From the NCBI GenBank assembly GCA_030065825.1, contig JASJCY010000061.1, forward strand, positions 1 to 45,750: 45,750 nt of DNA, given 5' to 3'. A program made the position numbers and the translations under genes. Positions 1-8,400 of the stretch are shown here, piece by piece. The DNA comes from Nostocaceae cyanobacterium (GTDB taxonomy: Bacteria; Cyanobacteriota; Cyanobacteriia; Cyanobacteriales; Nostocaceae). Positions within the stretch are counted from its first letter, which is position 1; each line of letters starts with the position of its first letter. Under the pieces are notes generated by a model that made no database searches, was not told the origin of the DNA, and saw only the letters and a list, made by a program, of their open reading frames with translations.

Positions 1-1482
1 TTTCCCTTATGGTACTCACAGATGAAAAAGATGGGATTTCCCTGGCAATAAACATATATTTTTCGCATCAAAACGAAATTACGTTGTTTTGAGTCTCTGT
101 ATTCCAGTTTTTGATGTCATTTAGCAAACGAGATTTTTAATTTTCGTAAGTACTGACATGGATTTGGAACAGAAGGAAGATTTTCTTATTGGGGGGATAT
201 ATAAGGGGAAGGTTTTATCGAACTCTCAACCGAACCTTCTCAAAACCATAGCGCTATAGTTTCCCTTATGGTACTCACAGATGAAAAAGATGGGATTTCC
301 CTGGCAATAAACATATATTTTTCGCATCAAAACGTTTCGGACGTTGTTTTGAGTCTCTGTATTCAAGTTTTTGATGTCATTTAGCAAACCCAGTTTTTCA
401 TTTTCGTAAGTGCTGACATGGATTTGGAACAGAAGGAAGATTTTCTTGTTGGGGGTATATATAAGGAGAACACTTTTATCGAACTCTCAACCGAACCTTC
501 TCAAAACCATAGCGCTATAGTTTCCCTTATGGTACTCAGAGATGAAAAAGATGGGATTTCTCTGGCAATAAACATATATTTTTCGCATGAAAACGAAATT
601 ACGTTGTTTTGAGTCTCTGTATTCCAGTTTTTGATGTAATTTAGCAAACTATATTTTTGATTTTCGTAAGTGCTGACATGGATTTGGAACAGAAGGAAGA
701 TTTTCTTGTTGGAGGGATATATAAGGAGAACACTTTCATCAAACTCTCAACCGAACCTTCTCAAAACCCTAGTGCTATAGTTTCCCTTATGGTATTCACA
801 GATGAAAAAGATGGGATTTCCCTGGCAATAAACATATATTTTTCGCATGAAAACGAAATTACGTTGTTTTGAGTCTCTGTATTCCAGTTTTTGATGTCAT
901 TTAGCAAACCCAGTTTTTCATTTTCGTAAGTACTGACATAGATTTGGAACAGAAGGAAGATTTTCTTGTTGGGGGGATATATAAGGAGAACACTTTCATC
1001 AAACTCTCAACCGAACCTTCTCAAAACTCTAGCGCTATAGTTTCCCTTATGGTACTCACAGATGAAAAAGATGGGATTTCCCTGGCAATAAACATATATT
1101 TTTCGCATGAAAACGAAATTACGTTGTTTTGAGTCTCTGTATTCCAGTTTTTGATGTCATGTAGCAAACTATATTTTTGATTTTCGTAAGTGCTGACATG
1201 GATTTGGAACAGAAGGAAGATTTTCTTGTTGGGGGGATATATAAGGGGAAGGTTTTATCAAACTCTCAACCGAACCTTCTCAAAACTCTAGCGCTATAGT
1301 TTCCCTTATGGTATTCACAGATGAAAAAGATGGGATTTCCCTGGCAATAAACATATATTTTTCGCATGAAAACGAAATTACGTTGTTTTGAGTCTCTGTA
1401 TTCAAGTTTTTGATGTCATTTAGCAAACCCAGTTTTTCATTTTCGTAAGTACTGACATCTATTTGGAACAGAAGGAAGATTT
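1..1482. repeat. 260-bp direct tandem array (5 full copies plus two partial ones)
   Basis: The anchor GACAT(G/A)GATTTGGAACAG recurs at 155, 415, 675, 935 and 1195 (spacing exactly 260), and a last one starts at 1454 (spacing 259). The array enters from the left edge, and the final copy is cut off in GAAGATTTTC at about 1483, exactly where the stop codon of the neighbouring minus-strand gene lies. Copies at 418, 678 and 944 keep a plus-strand reading frame of about 62-64 codons. Copies at 155 and 1195 have lost one base in the same place and are frameshifted, so coding capacity is doubtful. Differences between copies are few, so the array is recent or homogenised. Confidence 0.95.
418..612 (+). 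CDS. Possible 64-aa peptide encoded by a tandem-repeat unit (doubtful gene)
   Basis: This is the best-preserved frame of the 260-bp array, starting with ATG and ending just before the linker. Equivalent frames run 678-872 (ATG) and 944-1132 (TTG only, because the ATG became ATA). The deduced peptides differ at a handful of positions (for example IEL/IKL, NHS/NPS/NSS, LRD/FTD/LTD). I do not recognise the product, see no ribosome binding site that would decide the matter, and two of the five units are frameshifted. A non-coding repeat with a chance open frame is equally possible. Confidence 0.25.
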   Translation: MDLEQKEDFLVGGIYKENTFIELSTEPSQNHSAIVSLMVLRDEKDGISLAINIYFSHENEITLF

Positions 1483-1956
1483 TCAAAATAAGAATTTACT
1501 CAAATCAAATTCCTCCTCTTGTTCATCACTTTGAAATCGTTCAGCACTTAAAATCAATAAAAGACGTTCTGAATAATCAACAGCACCTCGTAACTCAGTT
1601 TGTAATATTTCCAAACCACCATTTGCATACTCTTCAAAAATATGGTTTCGCTGAACCTCATACTCTTCTTCCATCAGCGATAGCATATTTATATCTTGAG
1701 TCTCAGTCACTCCCAGTAACTTGATTAACCAATCATGTCCCATGGATGTAAAATACTCCAACCGAATCGGTGCTGGTTCCCGCTTCGATATCTCCCCCAA
1801 AGGAACCCGCTTATTATGCTTCGCACCCAAAGCAGCAGCAAAAACAATCGCATCAGCAAAAGTTGCAAAAGGACCAGTACCCCCATCTATTGAAGTCAAA
1901 GCCTTAACCAATCCAGCCTTATCCTTCCCAACCCTAATTCTACCAGTCTCAGCCAT
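1483..1956 (-). CDS. DNA phosphorothioation (Dnd) system-associated protein 4-like
   Basis: The 157-aa product begins MAETGRIRVGKDKAGLVKAL and carries blocks typical of the small Dnd-associated protein 4 family: GGTGPFATFADAIVFAAALGAKH near residues 25-47, then KREPAPIRLEYF, and the C-terminal EEYANGGLEILQTELRGAVDYSERLLLIL. The family is found next to dnd phosphorothioation and restriction genes, but its biochemical role is not established to my knowledge. No dndB-E genes are visible here. The genes upstream on the same strand are Uma2 proteins, so this may be an orphan. The TGA stop coincides with the border of the 260-bp tandem array, so the last residues (about KFLF) could have been set by the array junction. 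Family assignment is from memory of the sequence pattern. Confidence 0.7.
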   Translation of the reverse strand: MAETGRIRVGKDKAGLVKALTSIDGGTGPFATFADAIVFAAALGAKHNKRVPLGEISKREPAPIRLEYFTSMGHDWLIKLLGVTETQDINMLSLMEEEYEVQRNHIFEEYANGGLEILQTELRGAVDYSERLLLILSAERFQSDEQEEEFDLSKFLF

Positions 1957-2047
1957 AACCCCGATAACTATTTTGTGACAATCTTAACCCAACACCTTCT
2001 TCTTTGTGTCTCAGTGTCTATGTGTTCACTTCCTCCTACCTCCACCA

Positions 2048-2599
2048 CTAAACAAACAAATCATCCACAGACATAAACCATCCTGGTAAAGCGGGTTCCG
2101 CTGAGGCAACCTCACCTCGACGATAGACTTGCGGTTCTTCCGGATTACTGGCACTATAAACCCTAACTACCTCTTCCCTGAGTACATCTACATCCCACAC
2201 TACCAATGTACCTGCTGCAAAATAATCACGACGCTTCGCAGCCATATCCTTCTCAGCTTGAGTTCCATAATCATTCTCACTTCTTACCTCCGCAGCAAAA
2301 ATAGGAGAACCATCCAAGAACTTTCCACCCGTAGGTTTACCAATATAAAATGCAGCATCAGGACTAAAAGAACGACGATTAGGGAGATTGACGATAAACC
2401 CAACATTATCAGGTAAAGCATAGCCGCTTTTTGTACGGGGTTCATAATCCCGCAGACTCACATAAATCTCACCACTCGCACGTCCTGGTAAAAATCCCGT
2501 AGGAGACATTAACACCAATTTTCCATTCACAATTTCCGCTTTGCTATTGTCAGGTAAGCGGTATAGATCCTCAATAGTAGCATCAGCTTGTATACTCAT
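2048..2599 (-). CDS. Uma2 family endonuclease-like protein (DUF820)
   Basis: This 183-aa protein has the Uma2 architecture: N-terminal IEDLYRLPDNSKAEIVNGKLVLMSPTG (residues about 9-36), a central SPDAAFYIG, then AAEVRSENDYG and GTLVVWDVDV, which match the D...ExK-like core of this PD-(D/E)XK superfamily branch. Its substrate and biological role are unknown; cyanobacterial genomes carry many paralogues. It lies 91 bp downstream of the Dnd-associated gene's start and in the same orientation as the next Uma2 gene, with a 187-bp gap, so they may be separate transcripts. ATG start; length normal for the family. Confidence 0.9.
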   Translation of the reverse strand: MSIQADATIEDLYRLPDNSKAEIVNGKLVLMSPTGFLPGRASGEIYVSLRDYEPRTKSGYALPDNVGFIVNLPNRRSFSPDAAFYIGKPTGGKFLDGSPIFAAEVRSENDYGTQAEKDMAAKRRDYFAAGTLVVWDVDVLREEVVRVYSASNPEEPQVYRRGEVASAEPALPGWFMSVDDLFV

Positions 2600-2786
2600 A
2601 AAACTAATTCTTGCAACCTTTGAAACCTATTTATAAATAAAAGCGCTTATACCAAAGAATTCGGGTTTCTATGGGTGGAAAATCGAAAATCTGAGTATTT
2701 ACGCTAAAATAAACCCGGTTTCTAGACCCTCACGCAAGTTTTATATTTATTGTATAAACACCCTCTTACAATTCACAATCCAAAAT

Positions 2787-3353
2787 CTAAAATCCAAAAT
2801 TGTATAACTCCTGAACCTCCACCACCACCTCAGGAAAAGCCACCAAAGAAAACCTCCCATCCACACCTAAAGTCATTTGTTCCTGATAACCACTATCCCT
2901 CGGTTCCCGAAACACATAAACCTGTCGTCCATTCACATCCAAAACCAAATATTCCAAAATATTATTCTTCCCATAAATACGCGCTTTTTGCTGCAAATCC
3001 TTACTTAAACTCCGATCCGCAACCTCCACCAATAAAAAAACATCATCCGGAGTTGGGTGTCCATCCAGATATTCACGAGAATCAAAACGGACAACAGCGA
3101 TATCAGGTTCCGGTTCCGAATTGGGACCAATAGTAATAGGTAACTGAACCCGAATGTCTGCTCTATCTGCCAAAATACGGCTAAGATATTTCCATGTACC
3201 TTGCACAGTAGCAGCATGGGGGGGTTGTTGCGGACTCATTGCTAATATCTGTCCTTCCAGTAACTCAACCTTATCCTCCTCCGTCAAAATATCAGCAGCA
3301 ATCATGCGGTGATAATCATCCACAGTCCATAAATGTAAACCCGTCGTAGTCAT
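2787..3353 (-). CDS. Uma2 family endonuclease-like protein (DUF820), second paralogue
   Basis: The 188-aa product starts MTTTGLHLWTVDDYHRMI and shows the Uma2 hallmarks: EEDKVELLEGQILAMSPQ (residues about 25-42), then EPEPDIAVVRFDSREY (the acidic D of the nuclease core), VFLLVEVADRS (the E) and KARIYGKNNILEYLVLDV. It diverges strongly from the neighbouring Uma2 protein, so the pair is not a recent tandem duplication. The function is presumed nuclease-like from the fold only. The gene is 41 bp downstream of the start of the SLH-DUF3370 gene's stop side (stop at 3394) and reads the same way, so co-transcription with that gene is possible. Confidence 0.9.
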   Translation of the reverse strand: MTTTGLHLWTVDDYHRMIAADILTEEDKVELLEGQILAMSPQQPPHAATVQGTWKYLSRILADRADIRVQLPITIGPNSEPEPDIAVVRFDSREYLDGHPTPDDVFLLVEVADRSLSKDLQQKARIYGKNNILEYLVLDVNGRQVYVFREPRDSGYQEQMTLGVDGRFSLVAFPEVVVEVQELYNFGF

Positions 3354-3393
3354 AACCCACCACTCTCCTTAGACTCTCTACATCCCTCTTTCA

Positions 3394-5289
3394 TTATCCC
3401 TCCGTCCTCACCGTCAAAACCTGGGGAGGAGTAGAATCAGGAGGATAAATAAAATCCATCTTTACCTTCCGCTTCTCACCCGGTTCCATATTTAACTTCA
3501 CCAAAGCTTCCCCTGGTTGTCCCCGTCGTTGTACCAAATGCACATATCGAGTCTGATTTCTTCCCCCATCATCGGTGTAACTTAGCCTCACCGTACCCCG
3601 AAAAAATATCTGTTCCACCCCAGGACTTAAAAACAACAACCTATCCGTTCCTCCCTCATCCTTCAAAGGAGTTTGCACAGATATTGTTACCCTCTGCTTC
3701 TGATTCGTATTATTCCTTAACGGTAAAGTCAAATTATATTCCACTCCATAATTACTGTGAGCAAAATAAGCCGTATCAGGATATCTTCTTAACATGGTTG
3801 CACTTTGAATTTGCTTAGTCCCCAAAGTAATTAAATGCAACGTTCCCAACACATAGGAAAAAGCTTTCCCCCGCTGGGGAATCCTCAAATCAGACACATT
3901 GGAATTATCCGTCAGCGTCCCTTTCCACTCCGAACCTTGAGAAACACCCGCAACCCGACTAAAAACAGTAGGTTCCCTGGGAGGATCTAAAGGAGTAGGA
4001 ACCGGGTCGCGTTTTTCTGCCAAACTGCCTCTATCTAGCAATTCTTGCCATTCTGACAAACTCGGTGGATTAACGGCTTTCTTGGCTAAATTCGCAATAT
4101 AAATCTGACTATCACTCGACAAGCGCATCATCACCGTGCGACCATTAGAAGAAGGAGCCTTTGCTGGTATTGGTAAATTTACCAACATCCGACTACTCCT
4201 GGCTGGAATCACCAACTTATCAGGAAACTTATCCTGTTTTACCCCCCGTAACACATCATTCATCGTCCGACTACCAGGACCCGAATATACTTTTCCCTGA
4301 GTATTTTCTACCATATCGGGTAAGGATATAAATGGTGCTTCTGGAGTAGAAAGATAACTCGCACCCTGGAGAACTTTCACCGTTACAGGTTGATTATTCG
4401 GATTATGTACAATTATCCCTTGATAAAGAGTCTTTGAAGATGAATTTTCCGAACGAGCTATATGATGGGAGAAGATATCAAAACGTCCCTGGAATCCATA
4501 ATTCAGGTGCGCTGACGGTACTTTTTTACCCTCTCCTGGAAAGGTAGAAAGTAAAATTCCCTCACTCATTACCAACTCCGGACTATTACTATTAAATGTG
4601 GGGACGCTATTCAAACCTCCCGGTAAAGAACGTACCTCTTGCGGACGTACCTCCACCCCTGCTATATATTGTGGAGGCACCGTGTAAATATTTAATGCTC
4701 GACACATCAAAGCCGCAACTTCCCCCCTAGTAGCACTTTGGAGAGGTTTGATTTGCTTCGGGTTGGGATAGTTGACGACGATACTATTAATTGTTGCTTT
4801 GGCGATCGCATTCTTGGCATAGTTAGGAATTCTTCCCGCATCGGTAAAGTATTTTTGTAATGTCTGGGTTGGGTTAGAAACTCTAGGATAATTCTTCCCC
4901 CCAGCAACTACACCGATAATTTGAGATCGAGGAATTGCTTGAGTTGGTTTAAAAATGTTATTGGGATAACCCGCAAAAAATTCCTTCTGATAAGCCAGAG
5001 AAATCGCTTTATAACCCCAGTAACTACTAGGTACATCCTTAAAAGCGATCGCACTGCGTTTGATTTTGGCATCAGGGAAAGCATTTAACATCAACACCGC
5101 TGCTTCCGCACGGGTTACAGTTCCTTGGGGACGAAAACTCCCATCCGGATATCCACTGACTAACTCACGTTCCCTCAACTCCTGAATACAATCCTGACCC
5201 CAGTAATTTTGTGTATCTGTAAAAGCGTAAGCACTAGTAGTTGATAGAGTTAAAACCCCAGTTAAAATAATTTTTAAACCTAATTTCAT
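3394..5289 (-). CDS. S-layer homology domain protein with DUF3370 domain
   Basis: The 631-aa secreted or envelope protein has a clear signal peptide (MKLGLKIILTGVLTLSTTSA, cleavage after AYA at about residue 22). Three SLH modules follow: FTDTQNYWGQD with GYPDGSFRPQGTVTRAEAA (about 23-72), FKDVPSSYWGYKAI with GYPNNIFKP (about 83-132), and FTDAGRIPNYA with ATRGEVAALMCRAL (about 147-197). From about residue 212 (EVRPQEVRSLPGGLNSVPTFNSNSPE) the rest is a cyanobacterial DUF3370 domain, including HLNYGFQGRFDIFSHHIAR. SLH modules in cyanobacteria usually anchor proteins to the peptidoglycan-outer membrane zone. The function of DUF3370 is unknown. It is read away from the repeat-rich 5.3-6.4-kb region. 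Confidence 0.92.
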   Translation of the reverse strand: MKLGLKIILTGVLTLSTTSAYAFTDTQNYWGQDCIQELRERELVSGYPDGSFRPQGTVTRAEAAVLMLNAFPDAKIKRSAIAFKDVPSSYWGYKAISLAYQKEFFAGYPNNIFKPTQAIPRSQIIGVVAGGKNYPRVSNPTQTLQKYFTDAGRIPNYAKNAIAKATINSIVVNYPNPKQIKPLQSATRGEVAALMCRALNIYTVPPQYIAGVEVRPQEVRSLPGGLNSVPTFNSNSPELVMSEGILLSTFPGEGKKVPSAHLNYGFQGRFDIFSHHIARSENSSSKTLYQGIIVHNPNNQPVTVKVLQGASYLSTPEAPFISLPDMVENTQGKVYSGPGSRTMNDVLRGVKQDKFPDKLVIPARSSRMLVNLPIPAKAPSSNGRTVMMRLSSDSQIYIANLAKKAVNPPSLSEWQELLDRGSLAEKRDPVPTPLDPPREPTVFSRVAGVSQGSEWKGTLTDNSNVSDLRIPQRGKAFSYVLGTLHLITLGTKQIQSATMLRRYPDTAYFAHSNYGVEYNLTLPLRNNTNQKQRVTISVQTPLKDEGGTDRLLFLSPGVEQIFFRGTVRLSYTDDGGRNQTRYVHLVQRRGQPGEALVKLNMEPGEKRKVKMDFIYPPDSTPPQVLTVRTEG

Positions 5290-5339
5290 AAATAAACTTT
5301 AGTATCAACCAAAATCCTTGAAGAATTTTTGGTTAAAAT

Positions 5340-5520
5340 TGTGCCATCCTAAATAGGCAACAGGGAATTCTCTCCTTTCCCTCGTTACAAGGTTTTTCCC
5401 TCGTTACAAGGTTCTACCTTGTAATGCATTCCTTGGAGGTTCCGCCTCCCATTCCTTCCTTTCTCTCGTTACAAGGTTCTTCCCTAATTCCCTCGTTACA
5501 AAGTTCTACCTTGTAATCCA
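5340..5520. repeat. Cluster of short palindromic repeats (CCTCGTTACAAGGTTCTACC type)
   Basis: The stretch contains at least four variants of CCTCGTTACAAGGTTC followed by TACCTTGTAAT, whose parts ACAAGGT and ACCTTGT can pair as a hairpin, plus GGAGGTTCCGCCTCC, a second hairpin. Such short dispersed palindromes are common between genes in filamentous cyanobacteria. No gene is needed to explain this segment. Confidence 0.75.
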
Positions 5521-5697
5521 GTTTCCTTTTCTTAGGCTGGAAACGAGTTCATCCAATGGTTTGAGCATTCCCATCTCATAACTCAATTGTAAAATTTGAT
5601 TACAATTGCAAAAATGATGTTTTTCTCGCAAATCATCAAATTTTTTCAAAATTCTTTCAGCCTCAGGGAACGAGATTTGAGGGTTTACAATCGCCAA
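5506..5697 (-). CDS. Possible 63-aa protein overlapping the first promoter repeat (weak)
   Basis: This frame uses a TTG start at 5695-5697 inside the first 244-bp repeat and ends in the palindromic repeat cluster. The peptide (MAIVNPQISFPEAERILKKF...) has a plausible composition, but the equivalent frame is destroyed by indels in the second and third repeats and by an early stop in the diverged copy near 37.9 kb. That argues for a chance frame or a decayed gene. I recognise no family. Confidence 0.2.
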   Translation of the reverse strand: MAIVNPQISFPEAERILKKFDDLREKHHFCNCNQILQLSYEMGMLKPLDELVSSLRKGNWITR

Positions 5698-6275
5698 TTT
5701 TCTGCTATAATTAGGGTATTCGGTGGGTTACCCTGCCATTTTTTTATCATGATTTGTTGACAAACTTATGTAATCGTTCTATAACATTATTTCTTCATAA
5801 GGTTTGCAACTTTTTTTTGAGAGTCCAATTGTAAAATTTGATTACAATTGCAAAAATGATGTTTTTCTCATAAATCATCAAATTTTTTTCAAAATTCTTT
5901 CAGCCTCAGGGAACGAGATTTGAGGGTTTACAATCGCCAATTTTCTGCTATAATTGGGGTATTCGGTGGGTTACCCTGCCATTTTTTTTATCATGATTTG
6001 TTGACAAATGTATGTAATCGTTCCATAACATTATCTCTTCATAAGGTTTGCAACTTTTTTTGAGAGTCCAATTGTAAAGTTTGATTACAATTGCAAAAAA
6101 AGATGTTTTTCTCGCAAATCATCAAATTTTTTCAAAATTCTTTCAGCCTCAGGGAACGAGATTTGAGGGTTTACAATCGCCAATTTTCTGCTATAATTGG
6201 GGTATTCGGTGGGTCATCCTGGCATTTTTTTTATCATGATTTGTTGACATATTAATATAATCTTTTGATAACATT
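5583..6275 (+). repeat. Three tandem copies of a 241-244-bp repeat
   Basis: The start CAATTGTAAA.TTTGATTACAATTGC recurs at 5584, 5828 and 6069. Each copy then carries the same ordered blocks: TTCTTTCAGCCTCAGGGAAC, a TTTACA/TATAAT pair, a short hairpin with a T-run, ATGATTTGTTGACA and a second -10-like box. CAATTGTAA...TTACAATTG at the start is itself a stem. Copies 1 and 2 are nearly identical; copy 3 diverges most at its end. The array lies directly upstream of the ubiD-type gene. A diverged single copy sits at about 37862-38065. Confidence 0.93.
5684..5785 (+). promoter_or_regulatory. Two sigma-70-like promoters and a hairpin-T run inside repeat unit 1
   Basis: Promoter A: TTTACA at 5684-5689, 16-bp spacer, extended -10 TGC-TATAAT at 5706-5711. 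Just after it lies GGGTA...TACCC followed by seven T (about 5713-5747), so a transcript from A could stop after roughly 35-40 nt. Promoter B: TTGACA at 5757-5762, 17-bp spacer, TATAAC at 5780-5785. The same pairs with the same spacers occur in unit 2 (TTTACA 5927, TATAAT 5949; TTGACA 6001, CATAAC 6024), unit 3 (6170, 6192; 6244, GATAAC 6267) and in the diverged copy at 37.9 kb. Activity is inferred. Confidence 0.6.
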
Positions 6276-6390
6276 TCTCCAGAAGATTCCCGACTTTTAT
6301 AAAACGCAAGAGGCTGATAATATCTCACTCCTCGCTGATAATAGATTAAGAGGGCTTTACACTTCTTAATCGTTTACAACTGCGAGAATA

Positions 6391-7899
6391 ATGGCTAGAG
6401 ATTTGCGGGGATTCATCAAATTACTGGAAGAAAAAGGACAATTACGGCGAATTACAGCATCAGTTGACCCAGATTTAGAAATTGCAGAGATTTGCAACCG
6501 GATGCTAGCTAAAGGAGGTCCGGGGTTACTATTTGAGAATGTCAAAGGTGCATCCTTTCCCGTCGCTGTGAACCTGATGGGGACAGTAGAAAGAATTTGT
6601 TGGGCAATGAATATGCAGCATCCCTTAGAGTTAGAGGAATTAGGGAAAAAGCTGGCGATGCTGCAACAACCAAAACCACCCAAGAAGATTTCTCAGGCGA
6701 TCGACTTTGGCAAGGTTCTATTTGATGTAGTCAAAGCCAAACCGGGACGAGACTTTTTTCCCCCTTGTCAACAAGTCATTATTCAAGGGGATGATTTAGA
6801 TTTAAATACGTTGCCTTTAATACGTCCATATCCAGGAGATGCCGGAAAAATTATTACCTTGGGATTAGTAATTACCAGGGATTGCGAGACCGGAACCCCA
6901 AATGTAGGGGTGTATCGCTTACAACTCCAATCAAAAAATACCATGACCGTACACTGGTTATCAGTGCGGGGTGGTGCGAGACATTTACGCAAAGCAGCAG
7001 AAAATGGCAAGAAACTAGAAATTGCGATCGCTCTCGGTGTAGATCCCCTAATTATCATGGCAGCAGCTACACCCATCCCCGTAGATTTATCAGAATGGTT
7101 ATTTGCAGGTTTATACGGTGGTGAAGGAGTAAAATTAGCCAAGTGTAAAACCGTAGATTTAGAAGTACCTGCTGACTCAGAATTTGTTCTAGAAGGGACA
7201 ATTACCCCAGGGGAAGTTTTACCCGATGGACCCTTTGGAGATCACATGGGTTACTACGGTGGTGTGGAAGATTCCCCCTTAATTCGTTTCCACTGTATGA
7301 CGCACCGCAAAGACCCAATTTATTTAACCACATTTAGCGGTCGTCCTCCCAAAGAAGAGGCAATGATGGCAATAGCTTTAAACCGCATTTATACCCCTAT
7401 TTTAAGGCAGCAAGTCTCGGAAATTGTAGACTTTTTCTTGCCTATGGAAGCTTTAAGTTATAAAGCGGCAATTATCTCTATTGATAAAGCATATCCCGGA
7501 CAGGCAAGACGTGCTGCATTAGCATTTTGGAGTGCCTTACCGCAGTTTACTTACACCAAATTTGTGATTGTGGTAGACAAGGATATTAATATTAGAGACC
7601 CCCGTCAAGTGGTATGGGCAATTAGTTCCAAAGTTGACCCCACAAGGGATGTATTTATATTACCAAATACCCCCTTTGATAGCTTAGATTTTGCTAGTGA
7701 AAAGATTGGTTTAGGAGGAAGAATGGGAATTGATGCAACCACAAAAATTCCCCCAGAAACCGAACATGAATGGGGTGCAACATTAGAGTCAGATCCACAA
7801 GTAGCAGCGATGGTAGAGAGAAGATGGGCAGAGTATGGTTTGGGTGATTTAGAGTTAGGAGAAGTCGATCCCAATTTGTTTGGTTATGATGTGAAATAA
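6391..7899 (+). CDS. ubiD: UbiD family decarboxylase (4-hydroxy-3-polyprenylbenzoate decarboxylase type)
   Basis: The 502-aa product (MARDLRGFIKLLEEKGQLRR...) is full length for the UbiD family, which uses prenylated FMN to decarboxylate aromatic or unsaturated acids. In cyanobacteria a UbiD homologue is thought to act in plastoquinone formation. Visible hallmarks are GPGLLFENVKG (residues about 43-53), TPNVGVYRLQLQ and HWLSVRGGARHLRKA in the cofactor region, EVLPDGPFGDHMGYYGG (about residues 276-292, with the conserved acidic/Arg network nearby) and FSGRPPKEEAMM. The ATG at 6391 follows the repeat array by about 115 bp, and the promoter-like boxes of that array point at it. A palindrome at 7967-7988 lies downstream. 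Exact substrate is inferred. Confidence 0.92.
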   Translation: MARDLRGFIKLLEEKGQLRRITASVDPDLEIAEICNRMLAKGGPGLLFENVKGASFPVAVNLMGTVERICWAMNMQHPLELEELGKKLAMLQQPKPPKKISQAIDFGKVLFDVVKAKPGRDFFPPCQQVIIQGDDLDLNTLPLIRPYPGDAGKIITLGLVITRDCETGTPNVGVYRLQLQSKNTMTVHWLSVRGGARHLRKAAENGKKLEIAIALGVDPLIIMAAATPIPVDLSEWLFAGLYGGEGVKLAKCKTVDLEVPADSEFVLEGTITPGEVLPDGPFGDHMGYYGGVEDSPLIRFHCMTHRKDPIYLTTFSGRPPKEEAMMAIALNRIYTPILRQQVSEIVDFFLPMEALSYKAAIISIDKAYPGQARRAALAFWSALPQFTYTKFVIVVDKDINIRDPRQVVWAISSKVDPTRDVFILPNTPFDSLDFASEKIGLGGRMGIDATTKIPPETEHEWGATLESDPQVAAMVERRWAEYGLGDLELGEVDPNLFGYDVK

Positions 7900-7966
7900 A
7901 TTTTACCATCATTTTTTGTAACTTCTACAGTATCTTTACTGTTGAATGAATAATTTTTTACGTCGT

Positions 7967-7988
7967 TATCCTCAGAATTCTGAGGATA
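7967..7988. terminator. 22-bp perfect palindrome after the ubiD-type gene
   Basis: TATCCTCAGAA and its reverse complement meet head to head, giving an 11-bp stem with no loop bases to spare. There is no T-run, so it would be a weak intrinsic terminator at best and may be just another short palindromic repeat. Confidence 0.35.
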
Positions 7989-7991
7989 GCG

Positions 7992-8400
7992 ATGACAACA
8001 AGTAAAGAATACTACCTTGCCCTTCTTGAACAAATTCGTTGGACTGGAAAACCACAATGTCCGTACCTGGTTGACTGACAAAAGTTTTGGAAGTGTTGAG
8101 ATTTCGTAGGTTGGGTGTCGTCCCTCCACCCAACGCAATCGGTTGCGGTTGTTGGGTTACTCTGCGTAGGTGTAAGCCTTCTCGTAGAGTGTAGACACGG
8201 AGTGGCTTCTGTAAGTAGCCGCTGTTGCGTCTACATGCTACCCCTCCGGGGAAGCAAGCTACAACCCAACCTACATCAAAAATATTTGTCACTCAATCAG
8301 GTGTCCATACTGTGAGTCAACTAATTCTGGAAAACTAAACAATGAAAACAGATACCAATGTAACGATTGTTTTAAGAAGCCAAAGACAGTATTTAATCAA
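7992..8400 (+). pseudogene. Zinc-ribbon transposase N-terminal fragment (IS1595-like), split by a MITE
   Basis: From the ATG at 7992 the frame reads MTTSKEYYLALLEQIRW then TGKPQCPY up to 8066, where a MITE interrupts it. Translation resumes after the MITE: the second copy of the 9-bp target duplication (8302-8310) again encodes CPY and continues CESTNSGKL and NRYQCNDCF. The rejoined CPYC...CNDC pair is a zinc ribbon of the kind at the N-terminus of IS1595-type transposases. After about 8395 the frame makes no further sense, so the gene is truncated as well as interrupted. The family name is inferred from the LLEQIRW-GKP-CPYC pattern. Confidence 0.65.
8067..8301. mobile_element. MITE, family 1 copy A (235 bp)
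   Basis: Left end CTGGTTGACTGACAAA and right end TTTGTCACTCAATCAG are imperfect inverted repeats (14 of 16 positions pair). Flanks are TGTCCGTAC (8058-8066) and TGTCCATAC (8302-8310), a 9-bp target duplication with one change. The interior lacks an open frame of useful length and contains SDR-like words (GTAAGCCTTCTCGTAGAGTG) and GTTGGGT repeats. The same ends occur at 29275-29458. Confidence 0.85.

Noticed and set aside
1280-1486. Minus-strand 68-aa frame in the last 260-bp units
   Set aside because: It has a TTG start overlapping the neighbour's stop and is not maintained in the other units; probably the shadow of the array.
2750-3133. Plus-strand proline-rich frame
   Set aside because: It is antisense to the second Uma2 gene, whose frame carries the family motifs.
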